The translations under genes were made by a program, and so were the position numbers. Below, piece by piece: positions 41,902 through 50,383 of a DNA stretch of 64,000 bases. The stretch's first letter is position 1, and every line of letters starts with the position of its first letter. The notes beneath the pieces were generated by a model. The model was not told the origin of the DNA and did not search any database. It was given only the letters and a program-made list of their open reading frames with translations. The stretch is from Microbacterium sp. ABRD28 (GTDB lineage Bacteria > Actinomycetota > Actinomycetes > Actinomycetales > Microbacteriaceae), in the NCBI RefSeq assembly GCF_003850245.1, contig NZ_CP031015.1:1054001-1118000 (forward strand), written 5' to 3'.

Positions 41902-41917
41902 CGGACCGAAAGTCCCG
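41902..41917. promoter_or_regulatory. DosR-like dyad at the universal stress protein promoter
   Basis: CGGACCGAAAGTCCCG contains GGAC/GTCC arms five bases apart and sits where an activator next to the -35 region would bind for the stress-protein gene. It also lies 24 bases upstream of the aldo/keto-reductase -10 on the other strand. A near copy occurs at 41050-41065. Confidence 0.45.
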
Positions 41918-41940
41918 TCACCGGGCGTCGACGGGCCAGC

Positions 41941-41946
41941 TAGCAT
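41941..41946 (+). promoter_or_regulatory. -10 box of leaderless aldo/keto reductase gene
   Basis: TAGCAT lies six bases before the GTG start at 41953. Confidence 0.55.
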
Positions 41947-41952
41947 GAGGCT

Positions 41953-42819
41953 GTGTCCGCGTCGCACGCCGTCGATCCTCTGGTCAGCCATGAAGGCGGC
42001 GACGACCGCCGCATCCCCCTGAACGATGGGCACCGGATGCCTCGGGTCGGCCTGGGCGTCTACAAGATGACCGATGACGAGGTGGCCGCTGCCGTCGCGC
42101 TGGCTCTCGACGCGGGGTACCGCGCCATCGACACCGCCGCGATGTACGGCAACGAAGCAGGTGTCGGAGCGGCGCTGGCGGCGAGCGATGTGCCCCGTGG
42201 CGACGTGTTCGTCGCCACGAAGGTGCGCTTCGAGGACAACGGGTACGACTCCACGCTGCGGGCGTTCGACGACAGCCTCGTCAAGCTCCGCACCGACTAC
42301 GTCGACCTCTACCTCATTCACTGGCCGGCGCCGCTGCGCGACCGGTACGTCGAGGCGTGGCGCGCGCTGATCCGTCTCCGGGAAGAGGGGCGGGCCCGCT
42401 CGATCGGGGTCTGCAACTTCCATCCCGAGCACCTGGACCGGATCGTCGCCGAGACCGGTGTGATTCCCGCGGTGCACCAGGTCGAGCTGCACCCGCGCTT
42501 CCCTCAGCACCGAGTGCGCGCCTATGACGCCAACCTCGGCATCATCACTCAGGCGTGGTCGCCCTTGGCCCGGGGCCGTCTGCTCGATGAACCGGTGCTG
42601 ACGAGGATCGCCCGGGCGCACGGCGTCACGCCGGCTCAGGTCGTGCTGCGCTGGCATCTGGAGAACGACGTCACCGTCATTCCGAAGTCGGTGAACCCCG
42701 ACCGGATTCGGCAGAACCTCGATCTGTTCGGCTTCTCACTGACCTCTGCTGATCATCGCGCGATCGCCGATCTCGAGACCGGTGAGCGCACCGGTGTCGA
42801 CCCGAACGATCGCAACTGA
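41953..42819 (+). CDS. Aldo/keto reductase
   Basis: This 288-residue NADPH-dependent oxidoreductase of the AKR5-type (2,5-diketogluconate reductase-like) has GVYKMTDDEVAAAVALALDAGYRAIDTAAMYGNE (Asp and Tyr of the tetrad), FVATKVRF (Lys), YLIHWP (His) and VIPKSVNPDRIRQNL (cofactor loop). The GTG start follows a TAGCAT -10 by six bases. Substrate unknown; it belongs to the surrounding carbonyl/redox-stress genes. Confidence 0.93.
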   Translation: MSASHAVDPLVSHEGGDDRRIPLNDGHRMPRVGLGVYKMTDDEVAAAVALALDAGYRAIDTAAMYGNEAGVGAALAASDVPRGDVFVATKVRFEDNGYDSTLRAFDDSLVKLRTDYVDLYLIHWPAPLRDRYVEAWRALIRLREEGRARSIGVCNFHPEHLDRIVAETGVIPAVHQVELHPRFPQHRVRAYDANLGIITQAWSPLARGRLLDEPVLTRIARAHGVTPAQVVLRWHLENDVTVIPKSVNPDRIRQNLDLFGFSLTSADHRAIADLETGERTGVDPNDRN

Positions 42820-42859
42820 TCGGGTCGGCACCGGTGCGGCGGAGACAACGCCTCCGGGG

Positions 42860-43750
42860 TCAGTGCACCGGCATTCCACCGGTGACCGCGATGGTCTCGC
42901 CGACGACGTAGCTGGACTCCTGCGAGGCGAGGAAGACGAACGCCGGGGCGAGTTCGACCGGCTGGCCCGCGCGGCCCATCGGGGTCTGCGATCCGAACTC
43001 TTCGATCTTCTCGTTCGGCACGAACGCCGGCTGCAGGGGCGTCCAGATGGGGCCCGGCGCGACGCCGTTCACGCGGATGCCGCGCTCGATCAGCTGCTGC
43101 GACAGGGCGCGGGTCCAATTCGCGATCCCGGCCTTCGACACCGCGTACTCGGCGAGCGAGGGCGAGGGCTGGAAGCCCTGGACGCTCGAGGTCGTGATGA
43201 TGGACGCCCCGGGCTTCAGGTGCGGCGACGCAGCTTTGGTGAGCCAGAAGAGCGGGTAGATGTTGGCCTTCACGACGTGGTCGAGGGTCTTGGTCTCGAA
43301 GTCGTCGATGCTGTCGACCGTCGGCATGGTGCCGGCGTTGATCACCAGGATGTCCAGTCCCCCGAGGCCCTCGACGGCCTTCTCGACGATCTCGATGTTG
43401 GTCTGCTCCTCCTGCAGGTCGCCCGGCAGGAGCACGGCGACCCGGCCCTCCTTCTCGATGAGGGCGGCCACCTCCTCGGCCTGGGCCTGCTCTTCGGCGA
43501 GGTAGCTGAGGGCGACGTCGGCGCCCTCGCGGGCGAAGGCGATCGCGACGGCGCGCCCGATACCCGAGTCCGCCCCGGTCACCAGAGCCTTCCGGCCGGG
43601 CAGGCGCCCGAAGCCGACGTAGGTCGTCTCGCCGTGGTCGGGTGCGGGGTCCATCTTGTGGATGTCGCCGGGCGCGCTCTGCTGCTGCGGCGGGAAGGGC
43701 GGGCGCGGGAACTGGGTCGTGGGGTCCTGAGGGGTGTACATGTTCGCCAT
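42860..43750 (-). CDS. SDR oxidoreductase, YghA-like with Pro/Gln-rich N-terminus
   Basis: This protein of about 296 residues starts with a Pro/Gln-rich segment of 45 residues (YTPQDPTTQFPRPPFPPQQQ). An SDR domain follows (ALVTGADSGIGRAVAIAF, VINAGTMP, TTSSVQGFQP, YAVSKAG) ending in VTGGMPVH. The same layout is seen in YghA/general-stress SDRs, and it is a paralogue of the SDR at 48633-49532. Three starts are in frame (43759 GTG, 43750 ATG, 43741 ATG); 43750 is favoured by TAGCGT seven bases upstream. Confidence 0.9.
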   Translation of the reverse strand: MANMYTPQDPTTQFPRPPFPPQQQSAPGDIHKMDPAPDHGETTYVGFGRLPGRKALVTGADSGIGRAVAIAFAREGADVALSYLAEEQAQAEEVAALIEKEGRVAVLLPGDLQEEQTNIEIVEKAVEGLGGLDILVINAGTMPTVDSIDDFETKTLDHVVKANIYPLFWLTKAASPHLKPGASIITTSSVQGFQPSPSLAEYAVSKAGIANWTRALSQQLIERGIRVNGVAPGPIWTPLQPAFVPNEKIEEFGSQTPMGRAGQPVELAPAFVFLASQESSYVVGETIAVTGGMPVH

Positions 43751-43757
43751 GCCCGCC

Positions 43758-43763
43758 ACGCTA
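43758..43763 (-). promoter_or_regulatory. -10 box of leaderless YghA-like SDR gene
   Basis: TAGCGT on the minus strand, seven bases before the ATG at 43750. Confidence 0.45.
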
Positions 43764-43875
43764 GGCGGGAGGACGGATGCCGGGGCCCGGGGTTGCGCGC
43801 GGGCCGAGACCGCGATACGGCGCTACCTTCCGACGCCTCCGGGCGCAACCCTGCCGCGAATGCGTCGACCCTTCG

Positions 43876-43881
43876 TAGCCT
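43876..43881 (+). promoter_or_regulatory. -10 box of leaderless GH15 gene
   Basis: TAGCCT lies six bases before the GTG start at 43888. Confidence 0.55.
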
Positions 43882-43887
43882 GAACGC

Positions 43888-45699
43888 GTGACCCCCGCAT
43901 CCCCCTCGCACAGCGACCTGCGCGATTACGCACCCATCGGCGACGGCCGCACGATCGCGCTCGTCGGTCTTCGGGGTCAGATCGACTGGCTTCCGCTGCC
44001 GAACCTCGACTCCCCGCCGGTCTTCGCCCGCATCCTCGACGACGCCACCGGCGGGTGCATCGAGCTCGCGCCTGTCGGGGAGTACACCGTCCGCCGGCGC
44101 TACGTCGCACGGACGAACGTGCTGCAGACGACCTTCACGACGCCGTCGGGGCGCGCGCGGGTGACCGATGCGCTGGTGACCGGCGTGGCGGGGCGTCTGC
44201 CGTGGGCCGAGCTCGCGCGCCGCATCGAGGGTGTCGAGGGCAGTGTCGAGTTCCAGTGGGCCGTGCAGCCCGGCTCGCGACTGCAGACGGCGGCGCCGTG
44301 GATCGAGCAGCACGAGGGCGCCGCGGTGCTCCGCGTCGGGGGTGTGTCCCTCGCCGTCGTCGGCAGCGAGCACGGCCCTGACGACCCCGACCCCGACGGC
44401 GTGACCGGTCCGGTGCTGCGCGGCCGGTTCACGACCGCTGCCGCGTCGCGGCACCTGATCGTCGTCGTCGCCACCGACGGCGAACCCCTCCACCTTCCCG
44501 TGCCCGAGAACGTCGACCGCAGCGTCGACCGCACCATCGACGGCTGGCGATCGTGGTCTCGTGAGTTCTCGTACGACGGCCCGTGGCAAGACGCCGTGCA
44601 GCGCAGCGCGCTGGCGCTGAAGCTGCTCGTGTACTCCCCGACGGGGGCGATCGCCGCCGCCGCGACCACCTCGCTTCCGGAGAACCCGCGGGGTGGGAAG
44701 AACTGGGACTACCGATTCGCGTGGGTGCGCGATCTCGCCTACACCGCCCACGCCCTCGTGCGCTTCGGCCTGCGGGAGGAGACGCACGCGGCGATCTCGT
44801 GGCTGCTGCGCACCATTCGCGAGAACGGCCCCGACCTGCACGTGCTGTACTCCCTCCGCGGCGAGATCACGTCGGGCGTGGAGGAGTTCGACGTCGACGG
44901 GTGGAAGGGGATCGGCCCCGTCGTCTCGGGCAACCCGGCCCGCGATCAGCTGCAGCTGGGGGTCTACGGAGATCTCTTCGCGATCTGCCGGACGTACGTC
45001 GATGCCGGCAACATCCTGGATGTCGCCACCGGACGCATGCTCGCCGACATGGCCGATCGCACCTGCGATCTGTGGCGCAACCCCGATTCCGGCATGTGGG
45101 AGCTTCCCGAGATCCGGCACTACGTCTCGTCGAAGATGGGATGCTGGCAGGCGCTCAACGACGCCGCGTGGCTCGCCGAACGCGGGTCGATCCCCGGCAA
45201 CTCCGACCGGTGGCGCGCCGAGCGCGAGCGCATCCGACAGTGGGTGGCCGAGTTCGGCTGGTCGGACGACGCCGGCAGCTACGTGATGTACCCGGGGTCC
45301 GCAGATCTCGACACCTCCGTGCTCCTGCACGCCGAGAGCGGTTTCGATCGGGGCGAGAGGATGTCGGCGACGATCGACGCGCTCACCGCGGCCCTGGGCG
45401 CCGGCGACGGACTGCTGTACCGGTACACCGGCATGGCGGATGAGGAGCACACGTTCGTCGCCTCGGCGTTCTGGCGGGCCGGCGCGCTCGCCTGCGTCGG
45501 CCGTCACGACGAGGCGCTCGCCGCGATGGATGCGCTCGTGGGCGCCGCCAACGACGTCGGCATCTACGCCGAGATGATCTCCGCCGACGACGGGGCGTTC
45601 TGGGGCAATCTCCCGCAGGCCCTCAGCCACCTCGCGCTCGTCAGCGCCGCGCTGACCATCCGTCAGCTCGTGTCGGAGGACGAGCTCGAGGGCCACTGA
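43888..45699 (+). CDS. Glycoside hydrolase family 15 (glucoamylase/trehalase-like)
   Basis: This 603-residue protein has an N-terminal beta-rich domain (LRDYAPIGDGRTIALVGLRGQIDWLPLPNLDSP) and an (alpha/alpha)6 catalytic barrel (SLPENPRGGKNWDYRFAWVRDLAYTAHAL, SGMWELPEIRHYVSSKMGCWQALNDA with catalytic Glu in WELP). Actinobacterial members include trehalases, but glucodextranase-like or other alpha-glucosidase activity is also possible. There is no signal peptide, so it acts in the cytoplasm. The start is GTG, probably leaderless. It is divergent from the YghA-like SDR. Confidence 0.92.
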   Translation: MTPASPSHSDLRDYAPIGDGRTIALVGLRGQIDWLPLPNLDSPPVFARILDDATGGCIELAPVGEYTVRRRYVARTNVLQTTFTTPSGRARVTDALVTGVAGRLPWAELARRIEGVEGSVEFQWAVQPGSRLQTAAPWIEQHEGAAVLRVGGVSLAVVGSEHGPDDPDPDGVTGPVLRGRFTTAAASRHLIVVVATDGEPLHLPVPENVDRSVDRTIDGWRSWSREFSYDGPWQDAVQRSALALKLLVYSPTGAIAAAATTSLPENPRGGKNWDYRFAWVRDLAYTAHALVRFGLREETHAAISWLLRTIRENGPDLHVLYSLRGEITSGVEEFDVDGWKGIGPVVSGNPARDQLQLGVYGDLFAICRTYVDAGNILDVATGRMLADMADRTCDLWRNPDSGMWELPEIRHYVSSKMGCWQALNDAAWLAERGSIPGNSDRWRAERERIRQWVAEFGWSDDAGSYVMYPGSADLDTSVLLHAESGFDRGERMSATIDALTAALGAGDGLLYRYTGMADEEHTFVASAFWRAGALACVGRHDEALAAMDALVGAANDVGIYAEMISADDGAFWGNLPQALSHLALVSAALTIRQLVSEDELEGH

Positions 45700-45712
45700 C
45701 CCTCGGCTCGCG

Positions 45713-47266
45713 TCAGGCGGCGCGGGAGCCCAGCATCCGATCCGCCGTCCGCAATGACAGGGCCATCTGCGCCAGACACGGATTGGCCGACAGGGCGCTC
45801 GGGAAGGTCGAGTTGTCGCACACCCAGAGGTTCGGGATGTCGTGACTCCGGCCGTCGGCATCGACGACGCCGCGGGCCGGGGCGGAGCTCATCCGGCACG
45901 TGCCGAGGGTGTGCGCCGAACGGGCGAGCACACGGATGTCGCGGGCTCCCGCCGCCTCGAGGATGCCGGTGAGGGTACGGGACGCGTGGTCGTCGATGGC
46001 CTTCTCGTTCGGCCCCGGGGTGAACGTGACCTCGGCACGGGGCACACCGAACTCGTCGTGCTCGTCCGAGAGCACCAGCCGATTCCGCTCGGCGGGAAGG
46101 CACTCGGCATTGATCCCGACGCCGATCGAGAACTGCCACGCGTCGAGGGCCTCCATCAGCTCGCGGCCCCACAGGTCGCCGCCACGCACGAGCATCGTGG
46201 CGTGCGTCACCGGCATGACGCCGAGGCTCTGGATGAGATAGCCGCCGGCGAAATCGGCGTCGGCGGGTCGGATGAAGTCCTCGCTGATGAGGGAGGACGG
46301 ATACCCGCGGTAGCCCCGGACCTGTGCATCGACCCGCCCCCACGCCTGCAGCGCGCCATGCGCGAGGAAATTGCGCCCCACCATCCCACTGGAATTCGAA
46401 AGCCCCGTGTGGAGGAGCAGGCGAGGCGTCTCGACCCCGCCTGCGGCCAGCACCAGCGTCGCGCACCGCTGACGCATCTCCCGCCCTTCGCGGGTGTACA
46501 CCACCGCCACGACCCGGCCGGCACGGTCGAGCTCGATGCCGTGCACTGTGCTGTCGGGGCGTATCTCGGCGCCGGCTGCCACCGCCGCAGGCAGATAGGT
46601 GTTCGCCGTCGTCGCCTTGGCGTCGGTGCGATCGCCCTGGTGGATGCTGCCGAGGTTGAGGGTGCGCGAACGGCGGCCGTAGTGCGGCTGGTCGTGGTCG
46701 CGGGTGAGGATCGCCGCGGGGGCTGTGGCGCTGCGGATGCCCAGAGCATCGCACCCTTCGGCGACGAGCTCGGCGGGAGCGTTCCGCTCCGTGCCGGGCC
46801 AGTGGTACGTCCGCTCCTCGTCCCACGGGTAGGGGGTCGGGCCCGAGACGCCGATGGTGCGCTCGACCTCCTCGATGTAGCGGGTGAGCTCGCCATGGTC
46901 GATCGGCCAGTCCTCGCCCACGCCGAACTCGGTCCGCAGCGCCAGATCGCGCGCGTCGGGGCGCGGTGTGAACGCTCCCCAGTGGAGGGTGCCGCCGCCG
47001 ACCCCGCGGCCGCTGTTGTTCGGCCCGAACGCGGTCGGGGCGTCACCGCCGCTGATCCGCTCCGACATCCAGTTCACGCGCCGACCCTCGACCTCGTCGG
47101 GGATCAGCCGGCCGGGGTCGAAGTTCGGGCCGGCCTCCAGCGCCACGACCCGGAGGCCCGCGGCGGCGAGGCGGGCCAGGAGCGGGCCGCCTCCGGCCCC
47201 GGTGCCCACCACCACCACGTCGACGGTCTCGTCGGTGGGGTAGGTGCGCATATGGGTGAGATTCAT
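45713..47266 (-). CDS. GMC-family FAD oxidoreductase
   Basis: This 517-residue flavoprotein has the N-terminal FAD site VDVVVVGTGAGGGPLLARLAAAGLRVVALEAGP, a GRGVGGGTLHWGAFTPR loop and C-terminal active-site residues in SAHTLGTCRMSS (His) and SALSANPCLAQMALSL (Asn). It oxidises a sugar or other alcohol. Its ATG overlaps by four bases the stop of a gene whose C-terminus is a gluconate-2-dehydrogenase subunit 3-like domain, the usual partner of such oxidoreductases. The two proteins probably form a complex. Substrate unknown. Confidence 0.92.
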   Translation of the reverse strand: MNLTHMRTYPTDETVDVVVVGTGAGGGPLLARLAAAGLRVVALEAGPNFDPGRLIPDEVEGRRVNWMSERISGGDAPTAFGPNNSGRGVGGGTLHWGAFTPRPDARDLALRTEFGVGEDWPIDHGELTRYIEEVERTIGVSGPTPYPWDEERTYHWPGTERNAPAELVAEGCDALGIRSATAPAAILTRDHDQPHYGRRSRTLNLGSIHQGDRTDAKATTANTYLPAAVAAGAEIRPDSTVHGIELDRAGRVVAVVYTREGREMRQRCATLVLAAGGVETPRLLLHTGLSNSSGMVGRNFLAHGALQAWGRVDAQVRGYRGYPSSLISEDFIRPADADFAGGYLIQSLGVMPVTHATMLVRGGDLWGRELMEALDAWQFSIGVGINAECLPAERNRLVLSDEHDEFGVPRAEVTFTPGPNEKAIDDHASRTLTGILEAAGARDIRVLARSAHTLGTCRMSSAPARGVVDADGRSHDIPNLWVCDNSTFPSALSANPCLAQMALSLRTADRMLGSRAA

Positions 47267-48636
47267 TCGTCGTCTTCCGGAGCGGGGGTGCCGAGGGTGT
47301 CGGGTTCCCAGGCTGCGCGGCGGTCGGCGCGCAGCTCGGAGAACCCGGGGTCTGAAGCGGTGATCGCGGTGATGAAACCGTCGAAGCCGAGGCGGGCGGC
47401 GGTGGCAGGATGCGACACCCACGCCTGCGCGAGGTCGGAACGGATGTCTTCGAACCACCGCCGGGTGGTCTCGTCGTCCCACGGGGAGCCGGTGAAACCG
47501 TTCCCGGCGATGAGGTCGGAGATGAGCTGATCCTGACTGGTGGTGTCTCCCGGCCAGACATCGGCGAGCGCGTCGAGTCCGAGCCGGTAGGCCTCGGCGT
47601 CGCGGGGCAGACCCGGTGGGCGCCAGCCGTCGCCTCGGCCGGCGGCGAGTTCGCGGTCGACGACGCGAGCGAGGTCGAACCGGTCGTCGAGGTCGCGCGG
47701 CATCAGGCGCGCTGCGATCGACCCGAGAAGGACCAGCTGCCCGCGCGAGAGTGCCCGCGGTTCGGCGTCGGGGTCGTCCGCGAGATGGCGGCGGGAGAGG
47801 ATGCCGCGGGTCTCGGCATCGGTCCGATCGGAGGCGATGACACGTCCCCAGCTCTCGGGTACGCGGGTGGAGGCCGCCGAGACGGTGTCCCAGAGCCTTT
47901 CGATCGCCGCGGCGACCTCGGCCGGGCGCTCGAACAGCAGCAGATGGCCGGCTCCGGGCAACGACGTGACCGTCGCATTCGGCAGGGTGCGGGCGACCAG
48001 GCCCGGCTGGGCGTCGGCGCCGAGATCGCCGTCCTCCGCACCTGCGAGGACGACGGCGGGGAGGGCGGAGATGTCCAGGTCGGCGCTGACGTCTTCGCGG
48101 CTGCCCTCTTCGAGCCAGCGTCGCCAGGCCAGCGGCGACATCGCCCGCACCTGCGCGATCGCCGCCGTCTCGTCGGCGGGATCCAGCGGCGCGGCGACGT
48201 TGTCGGCCACGAACTCCCCTGCGTGCTCTTCGGCGATCGGCCCATCCGTCACCCACGAGAGCATCTGGTCTCGTTTTTCGGTGGCCATGGGCTCTGGAGT
48301 GGCCGGAGAGGGGGCGAGCAGGACGAGCCCCGCGAGCCCGAACAGGGGCGCGTCACCGCGGAGGACGCGGTCGGCGACGACGGCGGCGACCTTTCCTCCC
48401 ATGCTGTGGCCGCAGAGGATCCACGGGCCACCGGTCGCCGTCTGCGCGATCGCCTCGATGACGCCGTCGGCGAGGGCGGAGACGCTGCCGTCCGCGGCAT
48501 CCGCACGTCCGCCGTGCCCCGCCAGGTCGATGCCGACCACCGCGAGGCCGGGGGAGAGGTGCGTGACGAGGGGGACGGCGGCCTCGGCCGACAGCCCGAG
48601 CCCCGGCAGCACGTAGACCGTGCCTTCGGGTCTCAC
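47263..48636 (-). CDS. Alpha/beta hydrolase fused to gluconate-2-dehydrogenase subunit 3-like domain
   Basis: This 457-residue protein has residues 1-255 forming an alpha/beta hydrolase (nucleophile Ser78 in CGHSMGG, acid near Asp202, His231 in GAGHLLLF). Residues about 295-430 resemble gluconate_2-dh3 (LVLLGSIAARLMPRD, RVVDRELAAGRGDGWRPPGLP, DQLISDLIAGN, WFEDIRSDLAQAWVSHPATAARLGFDGF). The second half normally occurs as a separate small subunit partnering a GMC oxidoreductase, which is exactly the next gene. The GTG start overlaps the upstream SDR stop. It may couple ester hydrolysis (for example of a lactone) to oxidation of the product alcohol. Confidence 0.83.
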   Translation of the reverse strand: MRPEGTVYVLPGLGLSAEAAVPLVTHLSPGLAVVGIDLAGHGGRADAADGSVSALADGVIEAIAQTATGGPWILCGHSMGGKVAAVVADRVLRGDAPLFGLAGLVLLAPSPATPEPMATEKRDQMLSWVTDGPIAEEHAGEFVADNVAAPLDPADETAAIAQVRAMSPLAWRRWLEEGSREDVSADLDISALPAVVLAGAEDGDLGADAQPGLVARTLPNATVTSLPGAGHLLLFERPAEVAAAIERLWDTVSAASTRVPESWGRVIASDRTDAETRGILSRRHLADDPDAEPRALSRGQLVLLGSIAARLMPRDLDDRFDLARVVDRELAAGRGDGWRPPGLPRDAEAYRLGLDALADVWPGDTTSQDQLISDLIAGNGFTGSPWDDETTRRWFEDIRSDLAQAWVSHPATAARLGFDGFITAITASDPGFSELRADRRAAWEPDTLGTPAPEDDE

Positions 48637-49532
48637 GGGGTGATCATCCCGCCGTTGACGTTCAGCGTCGCGCCCGAGACGTAGCTGGACTCCGCCGAGG
48701 CGAGGAACACATATGCGGGCGCCAGCTCGGCGGGCTGGCCGGAGCGCTGGTAGGTGTTCTCGTCGTCGAAGGCCTTCATCTGCTCGTCCGAGACGCCGTC
48801 CGAGACCTGCAGGGCGGTCCAGACCGGCCCGGGTGCGACGACGTTCACCCGGATTCCGCGCTCGGCGAGCTGCTGCGCGAGGCCCTTCGAGAGATTGTTG
48901 ATGGCCGCCTTCGTCGCGGCGTAGTCGAGGCGGTCGGGGGCGGGCTTGTACGCCTCGAGGGAGGCGGTGTTGATGATGCTCGCGCCCGCGCGGAGGTGGG
49001 CGAGGGCTGCCTTCGTCAGCCAGAACGGCGCGAAGACGTTCGTGCGGAACGTCAGCTCGAACTGTTCGTCGCTGAGGTCTTCGACCCGGTCGACCGCGAT
49101 CTGCCGTCCGGCATTGTTCACGAGGATGTCCAGGCCGCCGAGGGCCGAGACCGCCTCGTCGATGACCTCGCGACAGCGCGCGGCGTCCGCGATGTCGGCG
49201 ATGATCGCATGGCCCCGCGCTCCGGCATCCGCGATCTGCTCCAGGATGTGTGCGGCATCCTCCGTCTCGTCGGGGAGGTGCACGATCGCGACATCGGCGC
49301 CCTCGCGGGCGAACGCGATCGCGACGGCGCCGCCGATCCCCGAGTCGCCGCCGGTGACCAGGGCCTTCCGGCCTGCAAGGCGCCCGGTGCCGCGGTAGGT
49401 CTCTTCACCCAGGTCGGGAACCGGCTGCATCCGCGCCTGCACCCCCGGCTCGGGCTGGTGCTGCAGCGGTGGCTCGACGCGGGAATAGCGCTTCACCGGG
49501 TCGTCGAAGGTGTACTGGTCCCGAGTGCTCAT
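48633..49532 (-). CDS. SDR oxidoreductase, YghA-like
   Basis: This 299-residue SDR has an N-terminal extension of about 45 residues, then ALVTGGDSGIGGAVAIAF, VNNAGRQIAV, NTASLEAY, YAATKAA and a LNVNGGMITP end. It is paralogous to the SDR at 42860-43750, which brackets the same gene block. The ATG begins MSTRDQYTF; longer in-frame sequence upstream is not protein-like. It is the first gene of a coupled SDR / hydrolase-subunit / GMC operon. Confidence 0.92.
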   Translation of the reverse strand: MSTRDQYTFDDPVKRYSRVEPPLQHQPEPGVQARMQPVPDLGEETYRGTGRLAGRKALVTGGDSGIGGAVAIAFAREGADVAIVHLPDETEDAAHILEQIADAGARGHAIIADIADAARCREVIDEAVSALGGLDILVNNAGRQIAVDRVEDLSDEQFELTFRTNVFAPFWLTKAALAHLRAGASIINTASLEAYKPAPDRLDYAATKAAINNLSKGLAQQLAERGIRVNVVAPGPVWTALQVSDGVSDEQMKAFDDENTYQRSGQPAELAPAYVFLASAESSYVSGATLNVNGGMITP

Positions 49533-49654
49533 GCGGTCACGATATGTGGCACGAATGGATCCGGGCCGGGCTTGCGGAGCAGGCACTTTTCCGTCAGAGT
49601 GCGGGGCGCTCGTCGGCGGCCGCGCGTCACCGCGTCTGTGCCCTCCTCCGAAGG

Positions 49655-50383
49655 TCAGCGACTGAGCACGTCGATCTGCTCCCGCACGACCCGCGCCACC
49701 TCGACAGCGTTCGGAAGATCGGAGTGGACGCAGACGGTGTCGGGGGTGATCGTCCGAACCGCCCCCGACACCGTCGTGAAGATGCCTGACTCGACGGCAT
49801 CGCGGGTGCGACGCCGCGCGACCTCGGGGTGGGTCGGCTTGGCGCGACGCTCGAGGACCAACCGCCCCTCGTCGTCGTAGTCGAGATCGACGTAGAACTC
49901 CGAGAAGAAGCGGACGCCGCTCTCGGCGGCGACGCTCTCGTGGGCGGTGCCGGCCAGGCCGTACACGCCCACCCCGTACTGCCGGGCGACCTCGCACACC
50001 CCGCGCATGAGGGCGGGATCCGCCATGGTCATCCCGAACAGCGCTCCGTGCGGCTTGATGTGATGAAGCTCGCCGTCACTCGCCTCGATGAAGGCCACCA
50101 GCGCGCCCACCTGGTAGCGGACGAGGTCGCGGACCTCGTCTTCGTCGAGCGCCATCGCCCGGCGGCCGAACCCGACGAGATCCGGAAGCCCCGGATGCGC
50201 GCCGATCGTCACCCCCCGTGCCATCGCAGCCCGAACGACCCGCTGCATCTCCCCGGGGTCACCCGCGTGCATTCCGCACGCGACGTTCACCGAGTCGACG
50301 ATCTCGAGCAGAGCGTCGTCGTTGCCGAACGAATGCAGTCCCACCGCCTCGCCGAGGTCGGCATTCAGTGCGACGCGGCTCAT
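49655..50383 (-). CDS. PxpA/YcsF/LamB-family 5-oxoprolinase subunit A-like protein
   Basis: This 242-residue protein has the family opening LNADLGEAVGLHSFGNDDALLEIVDSVNVACGMHAGDP, then VTIGAHPGLPDLVGFGRR and VKPHGALF-like HIKPHGALFGM. PxpA acts with PxpB and PxpC to open 5-oxoproline with ATP. No pxpB or pxpC gene is in the window; its coupled partner is an amidase (four-base overlap). The real substrate may therefore be another lactam or cyclic amide. The ATG is at MSRVALNADLGE. Confidence 0.9.
   Translation of the reverse strand: MSRVALNADLGEAVGLHSFGNDDALLEIVDSVNVACGMHAGDPGEMQRVVRAAMARGVTIGAHPGLPDLVGFGRRAMALDEDEVRDLVRYQVGALVAFIEASDGELHHIKPHGALFGMTMADPALMRGVCEVARQYGVGVYGLAGTAHESVAAESGVRFFSEFYVDLDYDDEGRLVLERRAKPTHPEVARRRTRDAVESGIFTTVSGAVRTITPDTVCVHSDLPNAVEVARVVREQIDVLSR

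Noticed and set aside
43579..45861. Long minus-strand open frame under the GH15 gene
   Set aside because: It is antisense to a clearly conserved glycoside hydrolase and shows shadow-frame composition.
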